This document shows positions 1 through 10,904 of a stretch of 64,000 nt of DNA, in pieces (position 1 is the stretch's first letter; the number at the start of each line of letters is the position of its first letter). A program made the translations under genes and the position numbers. Source of the DNA: Prorocentrum cordatum (lineage: Eukaryota; Sar; Dinophyceae; Prorocentrales; Prorocentraceae); the NCBI GenBank assembly GCA_963575745.1, contig CAUYUJ010001692.1, forward strand, positions 135,001 to 199,000, written 5' to 3'. The notes under the pieces were generated by a model. The model worked only from the letters and a program-made list of their open reading frames with translations, was not told the origin of the DNA and did not search any database.

Positions 1-87
1 CGTTCCGCCCAGCCAAGGCAACATGGGCTTCATCTTCGCCACGGACTGCAGCCTGGACGACGTGAGGGAGGTGGTGAGCAAGTTCAG
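1..87 (+). CDS. RPLP0: RPLP0 exon 1 of window (partial)
   Basis: The first base is the third base of a codon, and codons run from position 2. The peptide contains GNMGFIF, the counterpart of GNVGFVF in animal P0, followed by a helix ending VREVVSKF. It belongs to the rRNA-binding domain just before the inserted domain II. The exon ends after two bases of an Arg codon (phase 2), and the donor reads AG|GC at 87/88. The next exon begins G-CAG, which gives RQPAAAKAG, matching the spacing in animal P0 exactly. CAGGCAG occurs at both intron ends, so the cut point within that 7-mer is ambiguous. If read through, the frame hits a TGA at 119-121. An acceptor could also lie at 11-12 or 16-17, so the true exon start is uncertain. 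Confidence 0.88.
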
Positions 88-1942
88 GCAGGAAGGGGGC
101 GGGGGAAGGGGAGGAGGATGAGAAGGACGATGCGGAGCGGACCCAGGCCTCCGACACGTGCAGCTGGGGCCGCAGGATCGCTCCACATCGCCGATGGATC
201 GGCGATTCGGCGCATGTCGGTATTGCATCGGCGATACGGCGCGATCCTCCGATCCCACTTGGTCCCCTTAGGGAGGCCTCCATGGGGGAATGGGCAGTTA
301 CCGCCTGCAACACGGATGAAGTGACTGGCGTTTCAAGAAAATGTTAGTTTCTAGTTTTGTTTAGGCCACTCTTTCGCAGCCCAACTTCTAGACTCCTTTG
401 CGGCGGAATGCAAGTTCTTGCATCTTTGAGACATGCGGCGGCTGCAAACTCAGGAGGAATCAACGATGCTGCAGTACACCCTTCCGTTCGAAGTACCTTC
501 CTCAGAAGTCCATGCCCGTGCTTCTTTTCATTGCGGGGGGTGCCCAGTCGAACGACGGGCGCCTCCCTGGGCATGTCCCTCAGGCGAGACCCCCGTTTTG
601 AAAAGGAGCCAGCCTCCATGGTTTCAGCTATATGAGGGAGATACCATAGTCCCATTTTGAAAAGGAGTGGCCTCTCCATCCTCTTACGTGGCCTCTGCAC
701 ATGATAAAAGTTCCCGAGCTTAATCTGTTGTCCGGAAGTAAGCCATCCGCCTGCATTGAACCCGTTGCACATTCAAAGTTGTTTCGGCGTATTGAACCAA
801 AGGACCTCTTAAGCCAGAGCGTAATTTAAGTCCGAACTCCCCGAACATCCGTTTAGGTTTGTGTTCAGAAGGCGAGTGTACGCGGTGTTGGGCGAGGGCC
901 ACGTCTTGAAAATGGGCCACCCATCCGCGTACGCGTGTCCCTCAGAAGTTCTGAGACACGGGACTCCGACTGCACGGAGCCGCACCTAGACCCAGGCATC
1001 CGACAAAGTGGTTGCACAAAGGTCAAGATCTCTTCCAGAGTATTATCTTGTCATCCTGCGTCGTTTTTGACGGTCGCAGGGCCAGCAAGGGCCCACCGAG
1101 GCCGATGATACGAAACAAATGCCGTCGTGGGGCTACAAGGACTTGCCCTTGGGCTGCAGGGAGCTGGCCGCAGACCAGTAGAAGAACCAGCCCCCGGCGA
1201 CAGGGAGCCGCCCCCCCCAGACCGCAGGTACAACCCCCGAAGCCGCGCGAACAGGACAATCCCCCCAACGCTCATGGGGTTTCGCGCGCATGGGGTTCCG
1301 CGCGCACGGCATTCCACACGCACGGCACATTTTCGAAGACAAGAACTCAGCATAAGCATACATTTTCGGCGGTCCGCGCGGAATTCTTGGGTCGGCGCTG
1401 GACGGGCGGCGCTGGAGCCGCGGAGGCGCCGCCAGGGGGGCCCCAGCGGCGACCGTCCAACACCGACCCAAGAATCCGCACCGTGCAGTGGACAGCGGCG
1501 ATAGAGTCAGTCGCACGCAGGCGGTCCGACTCGGCGGCGTCGCCGCGCTGTTGTGCAGTTATGGAAACAGAAACAAACACACACACACACACACACTCAC
1601 ACTCACACTCACACTGACACTCACACTCACACTCACACACGCACACACACACACACACTTTGGGCTCGCGAGGGGCTCTGCTTTTCGGGCCTTCTCCTCA
1701 GGTCCAGGTCGGCGAGCCTACTCGTGGCCGAGGCCCGCCGCGGCCAGAAAAGCCACTTCGTTCACTTCGTTTCTTATTCAGCGTTCCGGGTGCGTGGTTG
1801 CAGCACGATTGACGATAGACGGCCCGTCGGCTTGAGCCAGCTTTCGGTCCTGCCGTCGCCGTGGACGCCGGTGACTCCGCCCTCCCGCCCCGCGGCCCAC
1901 ACTGCGCCCCGCGCCCTCCGCGCGGGGCCGCCCGCGCCGCAG
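88..1942 (+). other. RPLP0 intron 1 (1.86 kb, GC-AG)
   Basis: Starts GCAGGA and ends CCGCAG. The direct repeat CAGGCAG spans both splice junctions. It contains a CA-rich microsatellite near 1576-1662 and otherwise ordinary GC-rich sequence. The overlapping open frames at 1000-1700 on both strands have no recognisable domain and look like chance products of composition. Confidence 0.85.
1576..1662 (+). repeat. (CA)n / (CACTCA)n microsatellite
   Basis: A run of CA dinucleotides, then CACTCA hexamers, then CA again, inside intron 1 of the P0 gene. It creates Thr/His-rich and Val/Cys-rich false reading frames on the two strands. Confidence 0.95.
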
Positions 1943-2042
1943 GCAGCCGGCAGCCGCGAAGGCTGGCCAGGTAGCGCAGTGCGACCTGTCGCTGCCCGCC
2001 GGCCCCACTGGCATGGACCCGTCGCAGACGGCCTTCTTCCAG
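1943..2042 (+). CDS. RPLP0: RPLP0 exon 2
   Basis: Begins after an acceptor CCGCAG and completes the split Arg codon from exon 1. It encodes PAAAKAG, then CDLSLPAGPTGMDP, then TAFFQ. These correspond to PAAARAGAIAP, CEVTVP and TSFFQALGI in animal P0, with no insertions or deletions. This is the start of domain II, the module inserted in archaeal and eukaryotic P0 relative to bacterial L10. The exon ends in phase 0 at CAG, with donor GCGTCC. Exon 3 resumes with ALNIGTKI. CAGGC is shared by both ends of intron 2. Confidence 0.93.
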
Positions 2043-2454
2043 GCGTCCTTCCCCTGCGGTTCAGTTGGCACGACGATTCAGAATAGCCTTAGCGTCGGAC
2101 GGGCACCCTCATGTTCTTCGCGTTTGGGTTGGCTCTCCACCTTGGGGGATGTTCCTCGTATGGGGGACCTCCACGGGGCCTTGGGCCTTCTCGAAGGTGC
2201 TGATGTCCTCGACCCGCGTTCGTGTGGTCATGTTTCGACTGTGCACTCGTGGGCACGTCCTCGCGGTCTGGACTTCTCGGCCTGGATGCATGCGGAGGTT
2301 CGTGTCGTGTCGACGCTGCGGCGACCCCGTCGCGGGCGTTGAAGGTTGAACGCCGCCGGTGGTCCAGGATCGGTCGACATCAAAGGATCCGTCTTAGCAA
2401 GGTTGAGCGATCCACGCGACGGCAGAAACCAAGGTCGACGTCGTCACGACGCGA

Positions 2455-2560
2455 ATGGGCCGTGCGGCGTTGCGGGGATGCCACGCGGGGAACGCATCCG
2501 GGGGATCGCGTATCCGTGGGATCGCGCCTCGGTGTACACACCGCGAACGACACGACCGTC
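2455..2560 (+). repeat. dispersed repeat containing ATCGCGTATCC, copy 1
   Basis: Contains the core GGGATCGCGTATCCGTGGG. Related copies occur around 30.27-30.40 kb and 56.07-56.20 kb, where the core is followed by CCAGACCGCGAG and a GGATATGGAT segment. Family boundaries are not resolved by eye. Confidence 0.6.
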
Positions 2561-2716
2561 GTCTGTGTACGATGGGCGGAAGATGGAAGTTGGGTGCGAT
2601 CCCCTCCTCAAAAGCCCCCCGGGGGTTGAAACCCCCGCCCTTCTCCACCCATCCCCATCGAAATTAAGAGTTGTGGAGGGGGGGACGAACCCACCCGGCG
2701 CAGGCAAACAAAGACG

Positions 2717-3030
2717 ACGAGGGCGACGATGTCGACGATGACGACGATGACGACGTGTCCCGCCTTCCCGCCGACCGACTTGCCCACGACGACCACGCGT
2801 CCAACTCGCTCCTCCCCCAGGGAGGGGTTCGAATCCCCCTCTTGCACCGAACCGGCAAGAGACGACGACGACGAGGTGACGACGGCGACGATGACGACGA
2901 CAACATGTCTCGCTCGCCCGCCCGACCGATTCGCCGACGTATCTCGCCCGTCCAACTCGCCCACGACGATGACGACGACTACGACGACGGCGACGGCGAC
3001 GACGACGCCCGTCGTCGGCGTCGTTTGTTG
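2717..3030 (+). repeat. (GAC)n-rich trinucleotide tract
   Basis: Interrupted GAC repeats on the + strand. They produce poly-Asp, poly-Thr/Met and Arg-rich reading frames at once, which marks the open frames here as low-complexity artefacts. Confidence 0.9.
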
Positions 3031-3399
3031 GCTGCGTGGGGGGTTGGTCGAACCCCCCCCCTGACAGTGAAGAAGGGGGGGTAGGGGGGAAGAGGTTCTC
3101 GCGGGGGGGGTCCCCGTTCTGGCAAGGGGATTATCGAGAGGGGAAAAGGATGTTTGCACCAGTGAAGCGTACACAGAAGTCGCTCTCTCAGATCGAAAGG
3201 GCATGGATATGGATGTGCTCGTCACTCGTGATGCACCCCCGACGTGTTCAAAGTACATTTCGCAGCTGCGGCGTCCTGGGGGGTGCTGTTCGGGCCGTGG
3301 GGGCATGCAACAAAACAGCCCGTGGCGCGAAGCCAGTCCTGTGGGACGGGGTGGAGACGTCGGGAGATCACGATTCGATCAGTATGTGTGTTGCGTTCC

Positions 3400-3665
3400 T
3401 TCGGGATTGTGCGAGTACGGGCAGTCTGCGCGTGAGCGAGATTGAGTATGATCGAATGTGAGAGCGGTTGCACGTACGGGAGTGAGCCAGAGTCGGAGGT
3501 TGGGGGGTGAGATCGAAGTGGAACGGAGAGCCCCCCTTCCGGGAAATCGATTTCGGTTTCGTGTTCGTGCGTGCCGTGCGGGCGAGGCGAAGCTGCGTGG
3601 GCGGGCGAGAGAAAGTCTCCTGTGGCTGAGGCGCGGCCGGAGCAAAAGAACCTTGACCGGGCGGC
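3400..3665 (+). repeat. direct repeat copy 1 (pairs with 4715-4985)
   Basis: Shares long stretches with 4715-4985, including GAGTATGATC, GTGAGATCGAAGTGG, GGAGAGCCCCCC, TCGGTTTCG and GCGAGGCGAAGCTGCG. The two copies flank the GAT tract, which suggests a larger composite unit. Confidence 0.8.
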
Positions 3666-3807
3666 CGGTGCCCCGCGGTGTCTCGCCGGTGTCTCGCTGG
3701 TGTCCCGTGTGGCTGAGGCGCGGCCGGGGCAAAATAATTTTGACCGGGCGGCCGGTGCCGCGCGGTGTCCCGCCGGTGTCCCGCTGGTGTCCCTTCGGTG
3801 TCCCGAT

Positions 3808-3856
3808 GATGACGTGGATGATTATGATGATGATGATGCTGATGATGATGATGATT

Positions 3857-3895
<39 letters not shown>

Positions 3896-3896
3896 G

Positions 3897-3952
<56 letters not shown>

Positions 3953-4013
3953 TCGATGATGGTAATGATGATGATGATGCTGATAATGGCGATGATGATG
4001 ATGTTGGTGTCGT

Positions 4014-4076
<63 letters not shown>

Positions 4077-4300
4077 CGTCGATTGTGAGATCGATTGTGA
4101 TGTCGATAGTGAGACCGAATGTGAGATCGATTGTGCGATGCTGATGGTGATGATGGCCATGATGGTGATGATGATTGTGATGATGATGACGACATTGATG
4201 ATGATGATGATGCTGATGATGCTGATGATGATGATGACGATGATGATGATGATGATGTTAATGGTGATGTCGATGATGATGATGACGACGTAGATAGTGA
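3808..4300 (+). repeat. (GAT)n trinucleotide tract
   Basis: Nearly pure GAT repeats on the + strand with scattered GTC, GCT and GAC variants. The tract is open in several frames on both strands (poly-Asp, poly-Met, poly-His, poly-Ser), so those frames are not genes. Confidence 0.95.
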
Positions 4301-4573
4301 TATCGATTGTGAGATCGGTAGTGAGACCGAATGAGACAGCGAATGAGGTCTTCTCTCAGGTTCTCCTCCACCACGCACCCCTCGGTTCTGGACCTCTCCT
4401 TTTCCCTCCTCCTCCTCCTCCCCATATCAGCTTCCTCATCCTTCGAGGGTCTTGGGGGCCATGATCAGCCATGACCATCGGCGTCGTGGTCGTCGTCGCC
4501 GTCGGACCGCAGCCCATCGCAACTATCTCCACTGGCATTGTCACAACAACATTCACCACTGTTGCCCATTGCT

Positions 4574-4621
4574 GGGCCCCCCCAACCTCCTTATCACCCG
4601 CAGGGTGGTCGTATAGGTATT
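4574..4621 (+). repeat. short dispersed repeat, copy 1 (pairs with 7293-7341)
   Basis: CCCCCAACCTCCTTATCAC followed by GGGTGGTCGTATAGGTAT recurs in diverged form at 7293-7341. This supports duplication of a larger composite block within intron 2. Confidence 0.7.
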
Positions 4622-4714
4622 ACAAATTTCGGAATACGGTTCTGAGAGGTTCTAATTTTCACAGAGTCAGAATCGGAGGGGGCCTGGTGACACTTATGTC
4701 TTAGCACTCTTGAG

Positions 4715-4985
4715 ACTGAGTATGATCAAAGTGGCTCAGAATGGGTTGACCTGGGCGTGGGCAAGTCAGGAGTCAGAGCGACCGGGTGCGATCGAGTCTG
4801 TCCGTGCGTCTGAGAAAATCGAAGGTTGGGGGGTGAGATCGAAGTGGTACGGAGAGCCCCCCAACGGGAAATCGGTTTCGGTTTCGGGTTCGTGTCGTGC
4901 GTGCGGGCGAGGCGAAGCTGCGCGGGCGGGTGAGAGGAATGACTCCGCTGTGGCTAGGGCGGGTCAAGAGCCGTTGACCGCCGCT
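4715..4985 (+). repeat. direct repeat copy 2 (pairs with 3400-3665)
   Basis: Second copy of the block at 3400-3665, lying just before the 12-bp satellite field. Small indels separate the copies, for example in the GGAGAGCCCCCC segment. Confidence 0.8.
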
Positions 4986-5099
4986 CCTCCTTCCCCGGTG
5001 GGCGGGTGGTGGCCGGGTGGTGGCCGGGTTGTCCCGCCGTGTTGTCCCGTCGCTGTCCGCCTCTCCTCCGCGGTGGGCGGGCGGTGGTCAGGTTGTTCC

Positions 5100-6340
5100 G
5101 TCGTGGTGTCCCGTCGGTGTGCCGTTGGTGTTCCGTGGCTGTCTCGCTGTTTCCCCGTCGTTGTCCTGTCGGTGTCCCTTTGGTGTCCCGTCGTTGTCCC
5201 GTGGTGTCCCGTTGGTGTCCCGTCGGTGTGCCGTCGGTGTCCCGTCGGCGTCCTGTGGTGAGATCGATAGTGAGGCCGATGGTGAGATCGATAGTGGGAT
5301 CTACCGAGTGAGATCGATGGTAAGACCGAGAGTGAGATCGATAGTGAGATCGAGAGGGAGATCGCCCCGATGGTGTCCCATGGTGTACCGTGGTGTCCCG
5401 TCGGTGACCCGTCGGTGTCCCGCGGGTGTCTTGTCGGTGCCCCGTCGGTGTCTAGTGGTGTCACGTGGTAGGATCGATGGTGAGATCGATAATGAGGTCG
5501 GTAGGGATATCGATAGTGAGATCGGCAGTGAGAGCGATCGTGAGATCGATAGTGAGATCGATCGAGTGAGATCGATAGTGAAATCAAGCGAGTGAGATCG
5601 ACAGTGGGATCGAAAGGGAGATCGATTGATGTCCCGATGGTATGCCGATGGTGCCCCGTCGGTGTCCCGTCGGTGTCCCGCGGGTGCCCCGTCGGTGTCC
5701 CTTTGGTGTCCCGTGGTGTCCCGTGGTGAGATCGATAGTGAGACCGATAGTGTGATCGATAGTGAGATCGATAGAGGGATCGATAGTGGGATCACCAGTC
5801 AGATCTAAAGTGCGATCAACAGTGAGATCGATCGAGTGAGAGCGATGGTTGGATCGATCGAGTGAGGCCGATAGTGAGATCGATAATGAGATCGATAATT
5901 CGGTCAACAGTGACATCGATGGTGAGCTGGTGGTGTCCTGATTGGTGCCCCGATTGGTGTTTCGATTGGTATCCCAATTGGTGCCCTGATGGTGTCCTGG
6001 TGGTGTTTCGATTGTGTCTCGGTGGTGTTCTGGTGGTGTCCCGATAGGTGCCCCGAGTGGTGTCCCGATTGGTGTCCCGATTGGTGTCCCGATGGGTGTC
6101 CCGATGGGTGTCCTGATGGTTTCTTGGTGGTGTCTCGATGGTGTCTCCATGGTGTGTTGGTGGTGTCCATAGTGGGAGGTCGCAGAGAAACCGATACGCC
6201 AACTGGTTTTCAATGTCAGTATCTCCGGCCACGGGATCGACTGTGAGATTGAGCGGATGATGTCGCGTCGGTGTCCCGTCAGTGTCTCGATTGGTGTTCC
6301 GTCGGAGTCCCGATTGGTGTCCCGATTGGTTTTCTGATGG
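5100..6340 (+). repeat. two intermingled 12-bp satellites
   Basis: Blocks of a 12-mer of the form GGTGTCCCGTCG (variants GGTGTCCCGATT, GGTGTTCTGGTG) alternate with blocks of a 12-mer of the form GATAGTGAGATC. Both have the same period, and 12 is a multiple of three, so all six frames stay open and give repeats such as RSHYRSHY, SISLSISL and RRDTDG. Scattered further copies reach 6.9 kb. No coding potential is inferred. Confidence 0.9.
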
Positions 6341-6802
6341 TGTCCGATAGACACACATATCCGGCCAGGCGATTTCACTTGTGACCGCGAGCGTCCCCAG
6401 GCACAATAAATGACACCACGAGTGCGAGGATGAGGGAACCCGAATTCGAAGCTTCGGGCGAATTCGATAGTGAGGTCGGTAGTAAGATCGAGAGTGAGTT
6501 CGATAGTGGTACCGATAGTGGATGCGACGGAGTGAAATCGACAAAGAGATATATCAATAGTGAGATCGATTGTATGACCGACTGTGGGATCGATATTGAG
6601 ATACGCCAAATGTCCCGTCGGTGTGCCGTCGGTGTCCGCACATTCTCCTGCTTATTACCGGTTCCGCTCTGTCTGTTCTCCCTCCGACTCTTTCTTCGCC
6701 TTTCTTCTTGTTTTCCGTCCCCCGCACCCTCTTCCGTCCCTTTTTTGTCTCTTGGCCCTCGGAGGGCGCGGGGCCGTGGGCCGGAACATTTGGGCGGGGA
6801 TT

Positions 6803-7216
6803 ACATTCAGCACCAACCATCACAGCACAGTAGTGATTTCATTTTCTTTGCCTCATGGTGCCCGAGTGGTGTCTCGATGGTGAGGTCGATCCAGTGGGAT
6901 CGATAGTGAGATGATATCGCGACGCCGCATCGTCACATTGCAATCGCAGCACAGTGGTGGTGGATTTTACTTGGGCCGATAATGTTCCGATAATGGCCCG
7001 CACTCAGCATTGCCACAGTTGTTGTCGCCGCCGCACTCATCACCACTGCAGCCATCACCTTGCCATCAGCAGCCAGCCATCACATTCAGCACCATCCACC
7101 ACGGCACAGTAGTGGTGGCATGTATTTGGCCTTATGGTTACCCGGTGGTTTCACGATGGTGAGGTCGATCGAGTGTGATCGATAGTGGGTCCACATCGCG
7201 ACGCAGCATCGCCACC
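6803..7216 (+). repeat. pair of ~140-bp direct repeats
   Basis: The block at about 6803-6948 (CATTCAGCACCA, GCACAGTAGTG, GATGGTGAGGTCGATC, ATCGCGACGC) recurs at about 7078-7216 with roughly 80% identity by eye. Both copies end in a GATCGATAGTG satellite fragment. Confidence 0.7.
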
Positions 7217-7292
7217 ACGCGTCGTCGTCATCTCGAGGGCGCATCACCAGCATCGTCACCATCGCCGCCAGTGCAGTTGTCGTCAATGTGTA

Positions 7293-7341
7293 CTTTCTCC
7301 CCCCACCAACCTTCTTATCATCCGAAGGGTGGTTGTCTAGG
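7293..7341 (+). repeat. short dispersed repeat, copy 2 (pairs with 4574-4621)
   Basis: CCCCCACCAACCTTCTTATC followed by GGGTGGTTGTCTAGGTAT; see the copy at 4574-4621. Confidence 0.7.
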
Positions 7342-7659
7342 TATGGGTGTTTGGGTGTAAGCGAGGTTGGACGCGAGCGGTTATGAATCTGCGAGTGAGT
7401 GGCTCGGCACGAACGAGTATGAGCGATGTACAATAGTGGTGTGAACGAGTATGAGTATGAGTTGTATTGGTATGCGTGGGCTCGGGTATGGGTGAATCTC
7501 GGTGTCAGTGAGTTTGCACGTGAGCGAGTCTGAGTCGATTGGTATGAGTGGATCGGACTGGGAGCCAGTCCAAGCACGAGTGTGCCCGAGAATCAATTGG
7601 TCTTAGAGTGAGTGGATCTGAGTACGAGTGAGCGTGGTAAACATTGACGGCATCCTAAA

Positions 7660-7960
7660 ACGTCTCAGGCCCGCTTGGGGTACATGTTGGCCTGTTGGGA
7701 CCTCCTGGCGCGTCCCAGGGCTCGAAGAGCCTCCTTTGGCCTCCTCGGGCAGCTTGGGGACTCTTGTGCAGGAGGGGCCTCCTTTGGCCTCCTGGGCCGT
7801 CCTCGGGCCTTCTGTGGTCTCCTGGGACTTCCTGGGGCTTCCCAACACCTTCCTGGGCCCCTCGCGGCTTCCTGAAACTTCCTGCATTGTCTTGGGCATC
7901 CTGGACCATCATGGGGCCTCTTGTGGCTTCTGTAGTCTTCCTGGGGCCTCTTGGGAACGA
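7660..7960 (+). repeat. GGGCCTCCTTGGCC-type dispersed repeat
   Basis: Degenerate repeats of CTTGGGGCC, CCTCCTGGGCC and TTCCTGGG. This family recurs at 17.59-17.93, 35.0-35.7, 38.4-39.5, 57.1-57.7 and 59.3-59.9 kb. It keeps open Trp/Gly/Leu/Pro-rich frames on both strands without a conserved domain. Confidence 0.8.
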
Positions 7961-9622
7961 GGAGGAAGGACGCCCAAGGGCGGCGCTTGCTACATCGCGG
8001 TGCTTGCGGGTCTTTGCATATAGAAGCTACATCCCGACACGGGCATTCTACCTGATAGACCCTAACAATATGGGCGCGAACGGGCCCGTGGAACAGACTT
8101 AGTCGTGCCTACCTCCCAAACAGAAACTCGGCCCTATTCAGGTGACCTGGCCGCCGCATGGAGTAAGCCAAGAGCAGGTAGCAGCGAGTAGCAGGCACGG
8201 CGTGCAAGGCAGAACGCTCGGAAAACCTAAAGACATCCAGGTCGTCAGCCGGGCTGCTGGGGAACTCTCACACCATAGCTGCGTGCGACCGAGCTGTTCG
8301 CCTTGTGTGCGTATATGTAAGTCGCGTTCGGTCAAGCATGAGGCAGCTGAAAACGGGTGAACGCACGACAGTGTCTGGTTCAAACTGAACTGCGCTTGAA
8401 TGTAAAGGCGGCAGCGCAGAGACCTGTTGAGACGCACCGCGCGAATGGGGAAAGCAACGCTGGGGTCCGAATGAAGAAGGCTGCTGTAAGCTGTGCGAGA
8501 TATTTGGCAGCTGTGCTGACATGTTCCCACCTTGGTACCAAGGGAGTATAGCTCACCCCCGCCAGTTGGAGATGGTGAGCTTCTGCAGCGATTCAAAGCT
8601 CTGGTCATGATGTCCCGGAACCGCAGTTTTGGGAGGACTAGCAGCGGGTACCGCGTCTCCAGGCGCAGCGGCTTTGGTCACTGGATGAATACGAAGCGTT
8701 ACGAAAGAAGGTCTGCCGTCTCCCGTAACCCCAGAGGGATAGAACACACGAGGTCGGATCCCTCTACAAATGCGATCATGACTCAGAGTTTGGCCAGCGA
8801 TGCGCACGTTAGCGCGTTTGGGCGTGGTTCGTATTACTAATGAGACATGAACGCGATCAGTACGTCGACACCGCGATGATACTGGGGGATACCTGAAGAG
8901 ACTGCCTGTGTCAGGAGTGACCTTGATCACGCGCTGGACTTGTAGTGTATCGGAACCATGATTGTTTCACCTCGTCATGGGTTCCATACCTTACCACGTA
9001 TTCCCTTGATGGGAGTCGAAAACAGACATGTACGGCGGGCTGGCCACACCCATCACAGGAGTGCTGTCGATTATGGCTATTTGGCGACCCTCGCACCAGG
9101 GTGAATGTAGGCTCAGGCGTTGGGCACATTAGGTCCACGGGGTGAGTGCAGAGCGAAAAAGCGGCCAACCCTTGCCGTGGGTGTCGATGCGAGACCGATC
9201 CGAGTGACCCTCGACACCCATGGCTTCACTTCCCCCTATGCCCTTATCCCAAACCGTTCGCTGCAGCCGTTAGGACCGACGATTGCATCCGTTCGCGCTG
9301 CGGGCGAGCCCCCGTTCGACGAGACGCACTAACAGAACAAGTGTACTTCTACGTGGTGTTGCTGGCGTAGCTGAAGCCAACACCAAGTGAACGCTTAAGC
9401 TACGTCACAGGCCGATCAAGCAACTTTTCTGCCTCCTCCGCCTGCTCTGCTTTTCCTTCGTTCCTGTCCTGATGGGGAGGATGAGCAGGAGAGGAGAGGA
9501 GAGGTGAGGACGAAGAGGAGAGGTGAGCAGGAGAGGGTGGAGGAGGAGGAGGAGGAGCAGGAGGAGGATCTCTTGTCTCAATCTCCAGATCGTCTCAGTT
9601 GGAGCTGTGCCCGTGCCGGCAG

Positions 9623-9703
9623 GCCTTGAACATCGGGACCAAGATCGTGAAGGGACAGATTGAGTTGATCACCGAAACGCCTGTGCTGAAGAGGGGCGAC
9701 AAG
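9623..9703 (+). CDS. RPLP0: RPLP0 exon 3
   Basis: Phase-0 exon of 27 codons between acceptor GCCGGCAG and donor GCACCG. It encodes ALNIGTKIVKG, then QIELI, and ends VLKRGDK. The animal P0 counterparts are ALGITTKISRG, TIEIL and LIKTGDK, in the same positions and spacing. This completes domain II and leads back to the rRNA-binding fold. The Lys codon joins exon 4 Val, giving the GDKV junction conserved in P0. Intron 3 is the largest, 20.9 kb. The upstream sequence has CTCTTGTCTCAATCTCCAG, a second possible acceptor 33 nt earlier, but the reading frame and family match favour 9623. Confidence 0.94.
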
Positions 9704-9890
9704 GCACCGTCCTCATCGTCCCTCTGTCTCTATGTTTGTCCCATTCCTTGTTCGCTCCTCCTCTCCGTCCCCTCTTTCGTCGATCCCCCCGCCTCCCATG
9801 GTATTCGATACCGTGCTATAGTCGTTACTAACACTCCCTTCGCCTATTTAGACAGCCCTCCATTTTTGTTCCCCTTGCAGAGTGTTGGTA

Positions 9891-10427
9891 GGGGTTGGCG
9901 CGGCGGGGGGCCCAAAGAGGCCCCGGGGGAAGGGGGGAAGGCTGTCCGACGCTCCCCGGACTTGCTGAAGGCTGTTCGGTATGTCCCGCCTTTTCTGCTT
10001 GGGATGTGGGCCAATGTGCTGACCCCCGGCCTGGCGTGACGATTTCACGCTAGGTGCCCGCGGGGGGAGTCATTACTAAGACTCGTTTCGTTTTTTTACA
10101 GCCCTCCACTCTTTTCCCTTGCGGAGTGTTGGTAGGGCATGGATCGTGCGGAGGGACTGTCTCCGCAGCGGCGTATAGCTAGTCAAGCAGAAGCGCGCGC
10201 CGGCCGTCCGGGCGGGCATGCCATACGCACGCGTGCACGGGTACATCGTACACTGCTGAGAGCAATTCCGCTGAACGGAGTTACTTAGCCATGTAATCAC
10301 CTGTCCGTAGTGGGAGGTCAGTTTCTCGCGAGCTACTAGAAGAAGAAAATCAACACGCAGAACAACCGATCAATGCGAGGACGCCTTCGCCGAGTATGAA
10401 GATGGATAGGCAATGCGCTGGCTATCA
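9891..10427 (+). repeat. direct repeat, left copy (LTR-like)
   Basis: Matches 12582-13092 at roughly 80% by eye. Shared blocks include GGGGTTGGCGCGGCGGGG, CCGTCCGACGCTC or its variant, GGGGAGTCATT, TACAGCCCTCCA, GGGGCTGTCTCCGCAGC or its variant, and ATTCCGCT. A 43-bp piece starting ACAGCCCTCCA also lies immediately upstream (9852-9894) and again at 10098-10139, so part of the repeat is itself duplicated. Confidence 0.85.
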
Positions 10428-10904
10428 GCCGATTTTTTTTCCCACAAGGCCAGGATACACCCCGCTTCAGGAACTGATGGCGATATTCTTGGTGCATCAG
10501 AACATCCACATGGCTTTAAGGAAGCGGCAAACGTCGTCGTTCAAGTCCCTGACGACGTCATGTGCCCGACTTACGCTCATCGCAGAATCCGAGCGTGAAC
10601 TCTTCTGTCGCCGTGTCTAGCGGCGACAGCTCTCCCTTTCGGCCAGATGCGCCTCGGATGGGAAAGCACCCCCACGTAGGCGCAGCAATACTACCCATCG
10701 ACGCACCTTCGGACGACGACGCATTGGACCTTACTTCCTCGACGCTCGACGCTGTCCTCGGTACGCGCGAGGATGGAAGCAATCGTTCAACCGATGGTTT
10801 AGACGAGCAATTTTTTCAGGAGCACGGGGTCATGTCCAGTTAGAAATTCGACGCTGCTGCCCCCGCGAGGGCCCGTTCCTGGGGGCATTCCACGGACGCC
10901 GTCG

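Larger units (their letters stand above)
2043..9622 (+). other. RPLP0 intron 2 (7.6 kb, GC-AG)
   Basis: Runs from donor GCGTCC to acceptor GCCGGCAG. It holds a GAC tract (2.72-3.03 kb), a GAT tract (3.81-4.30 kb), 12-bp satellites (5.1-6.9 kb), a GAGTATGAG-rich stretch (7.39-7.63 kb), a GGCCTCCTGGG-type patch (7.67-7.96 kb) and a GAGGA-rich patch (9.47-9.57 kb). From about 8.0 to 9.4 kb I see no repeat, conserved domain or RNA gene. Open frames there are short and overlap on both strands. Confidence 0.85.

Noticed and set aside
2824-2838. GGGGTTCGAATCCCC, resembling a tRNA T arm
   Set aside because: No complementary acceptor strand or anticodon arm is found about 50-65 nt upstream. The sequence lies in a GAC-repeat field. 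A similar GGTTCGAACC at about 26100 fails the same test.
3571-4293. Long poly-Asp/poly-Met/poly-His open frames over the GAT tracts (also 13.6-14.9 and 16.5-17.7 kb)
   Set aside because: The frames are open on both strands and in several phases only because GAT repeats contain no stop codon. No domain or codon bias.
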